Of a stretch of 64,000 bases of DNA, positions 55,569 to 63,055 are shown piece by piece. Positions within the stretch are counted from its first letter, which is position 1. Every line of letters begins with the position of its first letter. The position numbers and the translations under genes were made by a program. This DNA is from Rhizobium sp. EC-SD404 (lineage in GTDB: Bacteria; Pseudomonadota; Alphaproteobacteria; Rhizobiales; Rhizobiaceae): contig NZ_LR701459.1 in assembly GCF_902498825.1 (NCBI RefSeq), forward strand, positions 3,886,661 to 3,950,660, read 5' to 3'. The notes under the pieces were generated by a model. It saw only the letters and a list, made by a program, of their open reading frames with translations. It was not told the DNA's origin and did no database searches.

Positions 55569-55687
55569 GCGGCTATGAAAAGGAACCGCAGTACGGCGGT
55601 GGCTTTCTATCTCGCAACGAAAAAGCGGTCGTCGTGCTAATGATGGTCAGCTTCTTCGGCGGATGGGTCTGGCTTTCCAGCTGGTAG
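55565..55687 (+). CDS. 40-residue single-span membrane protein
   Basis: Starts with TTG at 55565, overlapping the previous stop (TTGA), and ends TAG at 55685-55687. The sequence has a polar N-terminus (SGYEKEPQYGGG) and one membrane helix from about residue 21 to 38 (AVVVLMMVSFFGGWVWLS). It fills exactly the space between two neighbouring genes, with a 2-bp gap to the next ATG, which supports a real gene despite its size and start codon. Confidence 0.5.
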   Translation: MSGYEKEPQYGGGFLSRNEKAVVVLMMVSFFGGWVWLSSW

Positions 55688-55689
55688 CG

Positions 55690-55887
55690 ATGAGTAAGGC
55701 CCGAACTTTTACGCGTACCGAAATCATGGATGCAGCGCGAGCCGCTGCCGAGACTGGGCTCACCGTCAGGCTCTACCCCGACAAGGTAATGGAGTTTTCA
55801 CAGCCCGCACTACGCAAGGCGAAAGAAGAGCCCACGCCCGAAGAGTTGCTGGAACGCTGGATTCAGGAACAGGACCAAAAGCGCTGA
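55690..55887 (+). CDS. Small protein of unknown function, island-type
   Basis: 65 residues from the ATG at 55690, 2 bp after the preceding stop. Pattern TFTRTEIMDAARAAAETGLTVRLYPD then a charged tail EEPTPEELLERWIQEQDQKR. Similar short proteins are frequent in rhizobial prophages and islands as far as I recall; function unknown. Last of four packed genes; a GC-rich hairpin (55897-55926) follows 9 bases after the stop. Confidence 0.6.
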   Translation: MSKARTFTRTEIMDAARAAAETGLTVRLYPDKVMEFSQPALRKAKEEPTPEELLERWIQEQDQKR

Positions 55888-55896
55888 ACGCAAAAT

Positions 55897-55926
55897 GCCC
55901 CGGCGATCCACGAAGGACCACCGGGC
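55897..55926. terminator. GC-rich hairpin, island repeat type A
   Basis: GCCCCGG.. and ..CCGGGC form an imperfect stem around CCACGAAGGA. On the minus strand ATTTTGCG follows. Related sequences are at 61239 and 61820. The T-run is better on the minus strand than on the plus. Confidence 0.5.
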
Positions 55927-56044
55927 TTGATGCAGGTTAAGACGACAGCTAATTGAGCGCGGCCGCACGGATAGCATCATCGAGCAGTGTTCTAAATATT
56001 CGGGACGGCGGAGCTGTCCTCAGGCTATTTTACTCAGCTGAGTG

Positions 56045-56299
56045 TCACGGCAAATGAAGGTGGTGGCGGCAGCAGTCGATGAGCACACGCAACATCGTGA
56101 GGAGGATGCCGTGGCGATCCTGGTCCGAGACTGGCGTTAAGCTTGAAGCCATCGTCATACCGAGAAGAGCAGTGCAAGTCACAGCAGCGACGCCCATTAG
56201 CGTAGCTCGATACAGCCCTCGGAAGGTTTTCCAGCTAAGTGCCACCATATCGTGAGGGCCGTCCTCTGGTCCCAGTTGCGACCAGAACCGATGGTACAC
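56045..56299 (-). CDS. Doubtful small membrane protein
   Basis: 84 residues from GTG at 56299, or 67 from GTG-free internal MVALSW. One hydrophobic stretch (about 34-52, ATLMGVAAVTCTALLGMTMA). The ribosome site is poor (only GGAA) and no neighbour confirms it. It lies in a stretch (55927-56514) where I see no other gene. Listed because the reading frame and helix are plausible, not because the gene is established. Confidence 0.28.
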   Translation of the reverse strand: MYHRFWSQLGPEDGPHDMVALSWKTFRGLYRATLMGVAAVTCTALLGMTMASSLTPVSDQDRHGILLTMLRVLIDCCRHHLHLP

Positions 56300-56514
56300 G
56301 GCACAGTTCCGATAAAGGTGCCGCTTTCAACATCAGGGTTAATATAGTCAGCGACTTGTGCATTTTCGACGCATAACTGCCGAACGATGTGGCTATGGCG
56401 TCTTACCCGGTATCGCTTTTAGTGTATCAGGAGTCAGACAGACACTGAGCGGCGACATGGCTAACCCGGATCGGCGATTCAGTGCTCTGAAGGTCCGCAC
56501 TGTGAAGATGACAT

Positions 56515-56682
56515 ATGACCCGGCCAGGCGCGGTGGTGACAGCGCCGATGAGATCACGTTTCGCGGATCTGGAATATGTTGCCACCAACGACAACGGCGG
56601 CATGTCGACGAAGAAAGCTGCGGTGTATGCTTTCGCGTCGATCGCAATGAGCATTGCTGGCCTTTACTGGCTGCTAAGCTGA
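56515..56682 (+). CDS. Possible 55-residue single-span membrane protein
   Basis: ATG at 56515 to TGA at 56680-56682. A polar N-terminal half (MTRPGAVVTAPMRSRFADLE) is followed by KK and one membrane helix (about 35-54, AVYAFASIAMSIAGLYWLL). The charge placement (KK before the helix) fits a type II small protein. The ribosome site is weak. It ends 3 bp before the convergent ligase stop, which is the spacing of real neighbouring genes. A competing + frame across 56358-56714 has no such features. Confidence 0.42.
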   Translation: MTRPGAVVTAPMRSRFADLEYVATNDNGGMSTKKAAVYAFASIAMSIAGLYWLLS

Positions 56683-56685
56683 ACT

Positions 56686-57753
56686 TCAGGCTTTCGCGAC
56701 GTCATCGAGGCTGAACACCTCGATATGATCTTCCGGATCGCGCAGCCCTTTGAATGAGGCATGCCGTAGCTTCCCGTCGCCGGTCCATGCGCGGAACTCA
56801 ATCTCAGCAGCCAGCTTCGGCGGGACGAAGACCGCGCCTTTCCGCTTCAGTGAGATGCTCGGAGAGGCTACCTTCATCGAATCGAGAAGCTCCTTGAACG
56901 ACACGGCCTGCTCGTAGGAGAAGCCCGTGCCGACTGAACCGACATAAACCGGTTGCCCATCTTTGAGCGCGGCCAGCAGCAGATTAGCGATCGCGCCACG
57001 AACCTTTGTTGACGGTTCATAACCGACCACGAGGAAGGTCTCGCGCTGGACGCATTTGATTTTGAGCCAGTCGCCTTTGCGGCCTGATCGATACGGTCGA
57101 TCGCGCTGCTTGGCGATGATGCCCTCCAAGCCCATTTGACACGCGACCTGGAGAAACGCAGCGCCATCAGCCTCCACCTCTTCAGAAAGCCGAATCGCTT
57201 CGCTCCCATCACCCAAGATGCTTTTGAGTCGGTGACGTCGCTCCTCCAGAGACATCTGGGTAAGGTCGTGTCCGTCGAAATAAAGCAGGTCAAAGGCGTA
57301 GAAGATAACCTCGCCACCCGCGACGCGCTTGCCGCCACGGCCGCCCAGCGAACGCTGGAGGGCATTGAAGTCCGACCTCCCGTGCTCGTCCAGAACCACG
57401 GCCTCGCCGTCGAGCACGATCGAATTGACTTCGATAGCCTGTACCGCGGCAACAAGCGCAGGAAAGCGGTGGCTCCAATCGTGGCCGCCGCGCGTGAAGA
57501 CACTGACTTGGTCGCCGTTGCGGTGTAGCGCAAGACGGTAGCCATCCCATTTTACCTCAAAAACCCAGCCGGGTCCCTCGGGAGGGGATCCGGCCAGCAA
57601 TGCGAGGCACGGCTCGATCCGTTCCGGAAACGGGTCAAACGGTAATTGAGGTTGAAGCGGATCTCGCGAGCGCCGCGGCTTGCTGCGCGCGACAAAGCCA
57701 GGATCGGCGTCAAGTCCCACAGACCGGGGCGGTTTCGTTGTTCGGCGAGCCAT
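56686..57753 (-). CDS. ATP-dependent DNA ligase of the NHEJ (LigD ligase domain) type
   Basis: 355 residues from the ATG at 57753 (MARRTTKPP); an upstream in-frame extension of 31 residues has no ribosome site. The nucleotidyltransferase core has the adenylated Lys in EVKWDGYRL (motif I, about 68), LDGEAVVLDEHGRSDF (motif III, about 117), FYAFDLLYFDG (IIIa), GIIAKQRDRPYRSGRKGDWLKIKC (motifs IV-V, split) and an OB-fold. It corresponds to the ligase part of LigD without polymerase or phosphoesterase domains, i.e. a LigC-like enzyme. No Ku gene is in the window. Near an SRAP gene, suggesting a repair-flavoured accessory cluster. Confidence 0.9.
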   Translation of the reverse strand: MARRTTKPPRSVGLDADPGFVARSKPRRSRDPLQPQLPFDPFPERIEPCLALLAGSPPEGPGWVFEVKWDGYRLALHRNGDQVSVFTRGGHDWSHRFPALVAAVQAIEVNSIVLDGEAVVLDEHGRSDFNALQRSLGGRGGKRVAGGEVIFYAFDLLYFDGHDLTQMSLEERRHRLKSILGDGSEAIRLSEEVEADGAAFLQVACQMGLEGIIAKQRDRPYRSGRKGDWLKIKCVQRETFLVVGYEPSTKVRGAIANLLLAALKDGQPVYVGSVGTGFSYEQAVSFKELLDSMKVASPSISLKRKGAVFVPPKLAAEIEFRAWTGDGKLRHASFKGLRDPEDHIEVFSLDDVAKA

Positions 57754-57936
57754 CAAACGATTAGGCTGCAAGATGATTAAAAATTCGGCCGATTGATGAT
57801 GAACCAAGCGCCCGGCATTCGAGTTCTGCCCGCCATGTGCGATCATGCACGGTCAGAGAAATTGGGATGGGGTTATGGACGCAGTCTGGGCTGAAATCGT
57901 CGCTACGGGTGAAGAGTTCAACGTACTCCCCACCTA

Positions 57937-58332
57937 TTGGCATTGGGCATAGCCTACATCCTGGCGCTGCCGATCGGATGGGATCGAGAGAAGACGGAGC
58001 GCAGCGCTGGACTGCGCACGTTCCCTCTCGTTGCCATCGCCGCCTGTGGATTCCTTCAGGCCGCTGAGACCATCACGCAAGGCAGCCCTGAAGCAACGGC
58101 TCGGGTCGTCGAGGGCATCATCACCGGCATCGGGTTCATCGGAGGCGGCGCAATCTTGGTCGTAAAGTCGTCGGTGAGGGGAACAGCAACAGCTGCCAGC
58201 CTGTGGGCCACTGGGGCGATCGGAGTTGCGGTCGGCCTCGGCACCTATGACATCGCGCTTGTCATTTCGATCGTGACGTTCTTTACGCTTCGCGCGCTGA
58301 CTTCGCTGAAGCCCACTCCCAAAACCGACTGA
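57937..58332 (+). CDS. MgtC/SapB-family membrane protein, probably 5'-frameshifted
   Basis: 131 residues from TTG at 57937. Signatures of the family are clear: LALPIGWDREKTERSAGLRTFPLVA (split, about 8-32), EGIITGIGFIGGGAIL (about 58) and SVRGTATAASLWATGAIGVAVGLG (about 78). Four membrane helices remain. A better N-terminus exists in another frame: ATG at 57875 gives MDAVWAEIVATGEEF and runs to HWA then TAG at 57950, overlapping the MgtC frame. A one-base or seven-base change would join them. Family role: membrane protein linked to Mg2+ limitation and acid stress in pathogens. Confidence 0.75.
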   Translation: MALGIAYILALPIGWDREKTERSAGLRTFPLVAIAACGFLQAAETITQGSPEATARVVEGIITGIGFIGGGAILVVKSSVRGTATAASLWATGAIGVAVGLGTYDIALVISIVTFFTLRALTSLKPTPKTD

Positions 58333-58352
58333 AGCAAGGCATCCTGGTCGCC

Positions 58353-59066
58353 ATGTGCAACCTCTACTCACTCACCAAGGGCCAGGCCGCGATTATCGAG
58401 CTTGCCCGTGCCATGCGCGACCAGACGGGCAACCTCCCGCCCCTGCCCGGCATCTTCCCCGACTATCCAGCGCCGATCGTCCGCAATGGAGCTGACGGCG
58501 AGCGTGAACTTGTCACGGCCCGCTGGGGGATGCCGTCGCCGCAGTTCGTGCTGAAGGGCAAGAAGGTCGACAGCGGCGTGACGAACATCCGCAATGTGAA
58601 AAGCCCGCATTGGCGGCGCTGGCTCGGGCCGGCCAACCGCTGCCTCGTGCCGTTTACCAGCTTCTCGGAATACGACACGATCGACGGCAAGAAGGTGCCA
58701 GTCTGGTTTGCTGCAGATGAGAGCCGGCCGCTTATGATGTTCGCGGGGATCTGGACGAACTGGACGAGCACCAGGAAGATCAAGGAAGGCGAGATCAATG
58801 CCGACCTTTATGGCTTCCTCACCTGCGAGCCGAACGAGGTCGTCGGCGCAGTTCACCCCAAAGCCATGCCTGTCATTCTGACGACGGCAGAAGAAGCAAA
58901 TATCTGGCTGCGGGCGGATTGGGCTGAGGCGAGTGCGCTGCAACGGCCATTACCGGATGATGCTTTGCAGATTGTGGCCCAGGGTGAGCGCAAAGACGAC
59001 CACAGTCACACTTCCAACAGCGGGGGCCAAAAGACGTCGGCAACCAGGTTCGATCATTTACCCTGA
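58353..59066 (+). CDS. SOS response-associated (SRAP) protein, YedK/HMCES family
   Basis: 237 residues. Catalytic Cys2 directly after the initiator Met (MCNLYSLTKG), Asn and Arg-rich region TNIRNVKSPHWRRWLGPANRCLVP (about 78-101), active-site Glu in FSEYDTIDG (about 108) and His in GAVHPKAMPVIL (about 167) are present. SRAP proteins form a covalent thiazolidine link with abasic sites in single-stranded DNA and shield them. Follows MgtC by 20 bp. The C-terminal about 30 residues are polar and low-complexity. With the ligase it makes this a DNA-repair accessory locus. Confidence 0.92.
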   Translation: MCNLYSLTKGQAAIIELARAMRDQTGNLPPLPGIFPDYPAPIVRNGADGERELVTARWGMPSPQFVLKGKKVDSGVTNIRNVKSPHWRRWLGPANRCLVPFTSFSEYDTIDGKKVPVWFAADESRPLMMFAGIWTNWTSTRKIKEGEINADLYGFLTCEPNEVVGAVHPKAMPVILTTAEEANIWLRADWAEASALQRPLPDDALQIVAQGERKDDHSHTSNSGGQKTSATRFDHLP

Positions 59067-60929
59067 CTAAGCGATGATCCATTCGTCGGAAAAGGTGTGA
59101 CGGCCCTCCCACACACCGTATTGCAGGTAGTGATAAAGAGGATTCAAATCGGCATCTGCGACGTCTGAGTATGCCTCGAGATAGCCGCGGGAGGAAAACC
59201 CGTCATAGGTGTTCCTGCCCTCTTCCCATCCAAATTCGTCGAAGTGAGCAAATGGATTGATTTTTGCTGCGGCGACGTCTGGATTGAAGAACAGATAGAA
59301 CTCGGTGTCAAAAAGCGCGTTCGGATCTCTGCCCTCTTTCCATCCAAAATTTTCAAAGTGTTCACGAGCATCGATATCTGCCGCTGCGACATCAGGATTG
59401 GCGAGCAGGTAGAACTCACGGTCAAAACCATCTTCTTCGATGCGCTTGCCGATCGCTTCATAGATTGGGCGACCTTCAGCAGCACCGGCAGACAGATAAT
59501 GGCTCAACGGATTGATACCGGCGCTCGCAACGTCGGGGTTGCGAAGCAGATAAAGTTGCGTATCGAATTCACTCGAAGGGTCGCGACCCTCACGCCAACC
59601 ATGAAGCTCGTAATGTACCAATGGGTTCACGCCAGCTCGTGCGACATCATCATTGGCTCCCAGATAGCCGGTGGTGCTAAAGAGCGCATTCGGATCTCGT
59701 CCTTCGCGCCATCCCCAATTTGCAAAGTGAAAATCAGGCGAGCTCTGGCCCGAGTCTGCCTGCCAAACGTCCGGGTTTCTTGAGAAGTAATACAGGCTGC
59801 TTACGAGCGGAGTGGAGTCGTTTTCAAAAACGATGCCGTCGCTAAACCAGAAGCGATCAATCTGATCCAGCGTATCATTCGCATAATTGCTGCCAGGTGT
59901 CCGCGAAACGACGTAAGTCCTTCCGGAAATGGTATTGAGGAAGTAGTCGCTCAGACTGCCTGCATAGACAGCAGTGTCAGAACCTTCTCCGCCCACCAGG
60001 TAGTTGAACCCCTGCCCTCCGATAAGGACATCGTCACCGGCGCCGCCGTCGATATAGTCATCGCCTTGCCTGCCATAAGCAATGTCGTTACCTGCACCCA
60101 TAGCGATCTGATCTGCCTGCCGACTGCCAAGCAAAGTCTCGTCTTTACCGTCGCCAACATACATCACACCTGAAAAGCCATCGGGGACGATGGTCCGCAG
60201 TTCATCTGTCTCGACCTGTCCGTCCGGCCCTGAAAAGCCAAATCCGGTATATTCGTGAACTCGAAAGGCAAGGTCTATAAGATCGGCGGTGCTCTCTGGC
60301 AGGTCGCCCTCTTCAACAAGATCATCTAAGAATTCTTGGGCGACGAGATCACTGGCCTCCATCAGCTCCTGTGCTGAAATCTCACCATTCAGAGCCATAT
60401 CAAGCAGAGTGAACTGCTGATCCAAATGGCCTGCTATGAGTTCATGAAGGGACTGTGCTGCGAGAATTTGCTCGCTTCTCTCAAGCGCCAGCCGCAAGAC
60501 GGCAAACCCTCTCGTATCGGCGTAGGATTTGAGCTCTTCGATCGTTGTTTCCATAAGATGATCAGGAACATCGATACGAAATTCATCCGGTAGAACAGCG
60601 AAGTCCGGTACCGAGAGCACTCCCCATTTTTGGCGAGTAACGTTCACCATTCCACCGTCGAGGCTTTCCCTTTCGTAGCTGATTTTTGCTGTCTCGTAGT
60701 CGGATGGGCGCGATGTTGTAACTCGACCGAGCGCGAATTCTGAATAATCGAAAGAAGATTCCCGTTGTCCATTCTGCCAGAAGCCTGCCTGCACCTGATA
60801 TTTGGAGACAGCTGTCTCGTAATTTCCAATAGTAAGGCGTGGCGCGGCCATGTTGATGTTCGACCAATCTGGGGGCCTGTCCTGAAGCAACGCGACATGA
60901 GTGATCTCGTAATACCATAACTGAGCCAT
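59067..60929 (-). CDS. RTX calcium-binding protein with six C-terminal 38-residue repeats
   Basis: 620 residues from the ATG at 60929 (MAQLWYYEI), with GGGGAG ten bases upstream. No signal peptide. An N-terminal globular part (1-270) precedes a short RTX block of nonapeptides (GAGNDIAYG, QGDDYIDGG, AGDDVLIGG, about 285-325). Then six tandem repeats of about 38 residues (about 375-615) of the form FDxxFYLxxNPDVAxAxINPxxHFxxFGWxEGRDP. Similar repeats occur in other RTX and in polysaccharide-related proteins. Calcium-dependent folding after type I secretion is expected; no ABC/HlyD secretion genes are close. GC is lower than the chromosome. The stop abuts the convergent SRAP gene. Confidence 0.85.
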   Translation of the reverse strand: MAQLWYYEITHVALLQDRPPDWSNINMAAPRLTIGNYETAVSKYQVQAGFWQNGQRESSFDYSEFALGRVTTSRPSDYETAKISYERESLDGGMVNVTRQKWGVLSVPDFAVLPDEFRIDVPDHLMETTIEELKSYADTRGFAVLRLALERSEQILAAQSLHELIAGHLDQQFTLLDMALNGEISAQELMEASDLVAQEFLDDLVEEGDLPESTADLIDLAFRVHEYTGFGFSGPDGQVETDELRTIVPDGFSGVMYVGDGKDETLLGSRQADQIAMGAGNDIAYGRQGDDYIDGGAGDDVLIGGQGFNYLVGGEGSDTAVYAGSLSDYFLNTISGRTYVVSRTPGSNYANDTLDQIDRFWFSDGIVFENDSTPLVSSLYYFSRNPDVWQADSGQSSPDFHFANWGWREGRDPNALFSTTGYLGANDDVARAGVNPLVHYELHGWREGRDPSSEFDTQLYLLRNPDVASAGINPLSHYLSAGAAEGRPIYEAIGKRIEEDGFDREFYLLANPDVAAADIDAREHFENFGWKEGRDPNALFDTEFYLFFNPDVAAAKINPFAHFDEFGWEEGRNTYDGFSSRGYLEAYSDVADADLNPLYHYLQYGVWEGRHTFSDEWIIA

Positions 60930-61380
60930 GTCGATTGAACTCCCCAAAGCAGCTGCAAGGGTGCTGCGGCGTCACCATCCCCGTTTAGACATGAATTCTG
61001 ACCTCAACCGCGCCCATTTGCAATTACTATTCGTCTGTGCTGAGTAATCGGGGCTCAAAGAACTGAGAGCCTAGAGAGACTATTTGCGCTAGTTCGTTGA
61101 AAAATCTTAAAAAGAGGTAGTTTTCGCCCCTCGTGCGGCAGTTACTATATTCGCTGCCGAGCCTGCAGCTCGCCATGGACCTCCGATAGTTCCATTATCT
61201 TTGCACAGCTACCGGGCTGGCTGTCGAACGCGACAAACGCCCCGGCAGTCCGCGAAGGACCACCGCGGCTACATAAAGCGGGGTCTAGGATCGATGGGCC
61301 GGATTATAGATACCGGGCGGAGGTTTAAGCCCCAGGGCGAGCGAGGTCGACGCCAGCTTTAGAAAAAGATATGGGGGAGA
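60930..61380. other. Gene-free interval between the RTX gene and a small secreted protein
   Basis: About 450 bp without a convincing gene. It holds the divergent promoters of its two neighbours (not resolvable by eye) and at 61239-61270 a GC-rich imperfect hairpin related to the one at 55897. An 18-codon frame at 60991 is too short to support. Confidence 0.5.
61239..61270. repeat. GC-rich hairpin, island repeat type A (second copy)
   Basis: Shares GCCCCGGC, TCC, CGAAGGACCACCG with 55897-55926 in the same order and spacing. No T-run at this copy, so a terminator role is doubtful here. Confidence 0.5.
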
Positions 61381-61701
61381 ATGAAAAAACTCCTCACTTT
61401 CCTCCTCCTCCTCCTTCTTCCCACCCCCGCCCTAGCAAATCCATCGCTCGAGGATGCCGTAGAGCGCGGATACAACGTCCGATACGCCGCGGTGACCGAT
61501 GCGACGCTCTCCAACGATCGGTATGTGGCCTATGTGATCTGGTACGATGCTGATGAGTGGCAGGAGTCGAGCAGACGTCTTTGCGATGATCATGGCGATC
61601 TCATTCTCGTGAAATCGGCGTCCCTCGGAACTTACGTAAAGTCCCAGCGCAATATCTACGATGCCATGATTGAGGAAAGCAGAAACTATCACTGTGAGTG
61701 A
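61381..61701 (+). CDS. Small secreted protein of unknown function
   Basis: 106 residues with GGGGGAGA directly before the ATG. A classic Sec signal peptide (MKKLLTFLLLLLLPTPALA, cut at about 19). The mature part of about 87 residues has two Cys (LCDDHG and the near-terminal HCE) that can form a disulfide in the periplasm. Family not recognised. An overlapping +1 frame starting at 61371 is a shadow. It ends before a bidirectional hairpin at 61820. Confidence 0.7.
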   Translation: MKKLLTFLLLLLLPTPALANPSLEDAVERGYNVRYAAVTDATLSNDRYVAYVIWYDADEWQESSRRLCDDHGDLILVKSASLGTYVKSQRNIYDAMIEESRNYHCE

Positions 61702-61819
61702 AAGGGCGCCGTGCCGCGCCTTCTCTCCGGTCACTTGTTGAAGTTCGCCCGGAAAAGACACTTTCGCCCAAAACTGGGCCAAAGTTCCGAGCGGCCGGGG
61801 GCGCCCAGAACGCAAAAAT

Positions 61820-61847
61820 GCCCGCCGCCTCCGGAGAGACGACGGGC
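61820..61847. terminator. Bidirectional terminator between convergent genes
   Basis: GCCCGCCGCCTCC.. and ..GACGACGGGC form a GC-rich stem; TTGTTTATTTT follows on the plus strand and ATTTTTGCG on the minus strand. It separates the secreted-protein gene from the leftward phage-like module. Confidence 0.75.
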
Positions 61848-61877
61848 TTGTTTATTTTCTCGACTGATCGGTAGACG

Positions 61878-62174
61878 CTAAGGCGGGCGGCGTGTCGGCT
61901 TCCGAGCCTCCTCCTTCTCCATCTGCTGCAGGATCTTGTCGATCGTCTCGCTCATGTGATCCTGCTTCTTGTCGGCCAGCAGCTCAGCCGCATCGGCGAT
62001 ACGCTCCAGGTTCTCTGAAATCCTCCGCATCGTCTCTCGATCGATGAAGAGACCCGCAGTGGCCTCATGCGGATCGGTCTGCTTCCTCCCGTTCGTCTTG
62101 AAGTAAGTGAATGTGGCGATCAGCACGCCTGCGATGACCGCACCGATGGCAGTCCAGGGCTCGGTAGCATCCAT
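61878..62174 (-). CDS. Small membrane protein with coiled-coil tail, phage-module type
   Basis: 98 residues. One N-terminal membrane helix (about 9-26, AIGAVIAGVLIATFTYF) followed by a long charged helical tail (SENLERIADAAELLADKKQDHM, about 55-76) and a basic end. It lies 2 bp after the four-helix protein upstream (stop at 62177) and is the last gene of the leftward module. Topology fits a phage lysis-associated or tail-chaperone-like membrane protein; no family named. Confidence 0.6.
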   Translation of the reverse strand: MDATEPWTAIGAVIAGVLIATFTYFKTNGRKQTDPHEATAGLFIDRETMRRISENLERIADAAELLADKKQDHMSETIDKILQQMEKEEARKPTRRPP

Positions 62175-62176
62175 GT

Positions 62177-62647
62177 CTAAGCAGCCTCGTCAGCAATCTT
62201 TGCGTCCCTCGCAGCTCTGCCAATGTTGATGAATTCGAACATGCAGAAGACAGGCCAGGCCGCGAGCCATGTGGACGGTGACGTGGCCGTGATCATGTTC
62301 GACATCCAAAACGAGATGGATATCTGATACCAGAAGATCATGCTGACCAATGAAAGGAGCACCCGCATATGTGGGGTTCTCCGGTAGGCGCCATTCCAAA
62401 GCAGGACGCCGATCCGGCCGGCGCCCAGCAGGAAGCAAGTCCATGCCCATGTCTCTTGGCTCATGAGCGATTCGAACTGGCTGTATTGCGGGAGCGCGAA
62501 CAGCTCCGGATTATTCCAGAGGATCGGGCCCCACATCATAAGTGCGATTGCCAGGAGCCATTCGGTGCCCCGGGCATAGACCGAGTCCTTCAAGCTTCGC
62601 TGGACGTGTAGGAGGATCATCTTCCATCTCTTTTCTGCCCCGCGCAC
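62177..62647 (-). CDS. Four-helix membrane protein, holin-like by context
   Basis: 156 residues from GTG at 62647, or 147 from ATG at 62620 (AGAGATGGAAG upstream). Four hydrophobic helices: TEWLLAIALMMWGPILW, AWTCFLLGAGRIGVLLW, MRVLLSLVSMIFWYQISIS and STWLAAWPVFCMFEFI. It follows the spanin pair by about 12-40 bp in a phage-like lysis module. Membrane proteins at this place in rhizobial prophages are usually unannotated; a holin role is inference only. Confidence 0.6.
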   Translation of the reverse strand: MRGAEKRWKMILLHVQRSLKDSVYARGTEWLLAIALMMWGPILWNNPELFALPQYSQFESLMSQETWAWTCFLLGAGRIGVLLWNGAYRRTPHMRVLLSLVSMIFWYQISISFWMSNMITATSPSTWLAAWPVFCMFEFINIGRAARDAKIADEAA

Positions 62648-62658
62648 GACGCCCCCGT

Positions 62659-62877
62659 CTACTGGCTGCAGGCTGGTAGAGACCGGCAGGTGGCGTTGTG
62701 GCTGGCCACCTGCTCGGCAAACGGTCGATCGTTCGTGATGATGAATGATCGAGTAGCTGGGGAAGGCGTCAAAGCGCTGAAGCCTGCCCCGTCATTCACA
62801 GATGGATCGCTCTGGCACCCATAGGCCACCAAGAGCAGAGCAAAGCTCAGCATCCGACAAGCGACCAATCTCTTCAT
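62659..62877 (-). CDS. Rz1-like outer-membrane spanin lipoprotein (o-spanin)
   Basis: 72 residues from the ATG at 62877, with AAAGGAA upstream. A short signal peptide ends in VAYGC (lipobox-like, Cys at about 21), so the mature product would be a small lipoprotein of about 52 residues. It starts inside the upstream i-spanin gene and overlaps it by 86 bp in a different frame, the hallmark arrangement of Rz/Rz1 genes. The lipobox is not perfect (Tyr at -2) and the mature part is only mildly Pro-rich. Confidence 0.7.
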   Translation of the reverse strand: MKRLVACRMLSFALLLVAYGCQSDPSVNDGAGFSALTPSPATRSFIITNDRPFAEQVASHNATCRSLPACSQ

Positions 62878-63055
62878 CCGTCGCGTTCCTTTCCCTTATT
62901 AGGTCCATGGACCGTTCCAATGCGGCGGCTCTTTCAGCCTCTCGGCCTCGCTCATACGCTTGAGGCTGAAGGATGAGCGCCGACGCGCCGAACATGAGAA
63001 GCGCGCTTATGAGGCCGCCAAGCCCGATCTTGATGCCGTCGAAGAGGCCGATCAT
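62792..63055 (-). CDS. Rz-like inner-membrane spanin (i-spanin)
   Basis: 87 residues from the ATG at 63055 (MIGLFDGIKIG), preceded by GGAGAGG. One N-terminal membrane helix (about 8-29, LGGLISALLMFGASALIL) is followed by a charged coiled-coil periplasmic part (AYERGREAERAAALERSM) and a short C-terminal domain with two Cys (LCSALG and SICE). Spanins link inner and outer membranes and disrupt the outer membrane in the last step of phage lysis. Overlaps the previous small gene by 4 bp (ATGA) and the o-spanin gene out of frame. Confidence 0.72.
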   Translation of the reverse strand: MIGLFDGIKIGLGGLISALLMFGASALILQPQAYERGREAERAAALERSMDLIRERNATDEEIGRLSDAELCSALGGLWVPERSICE

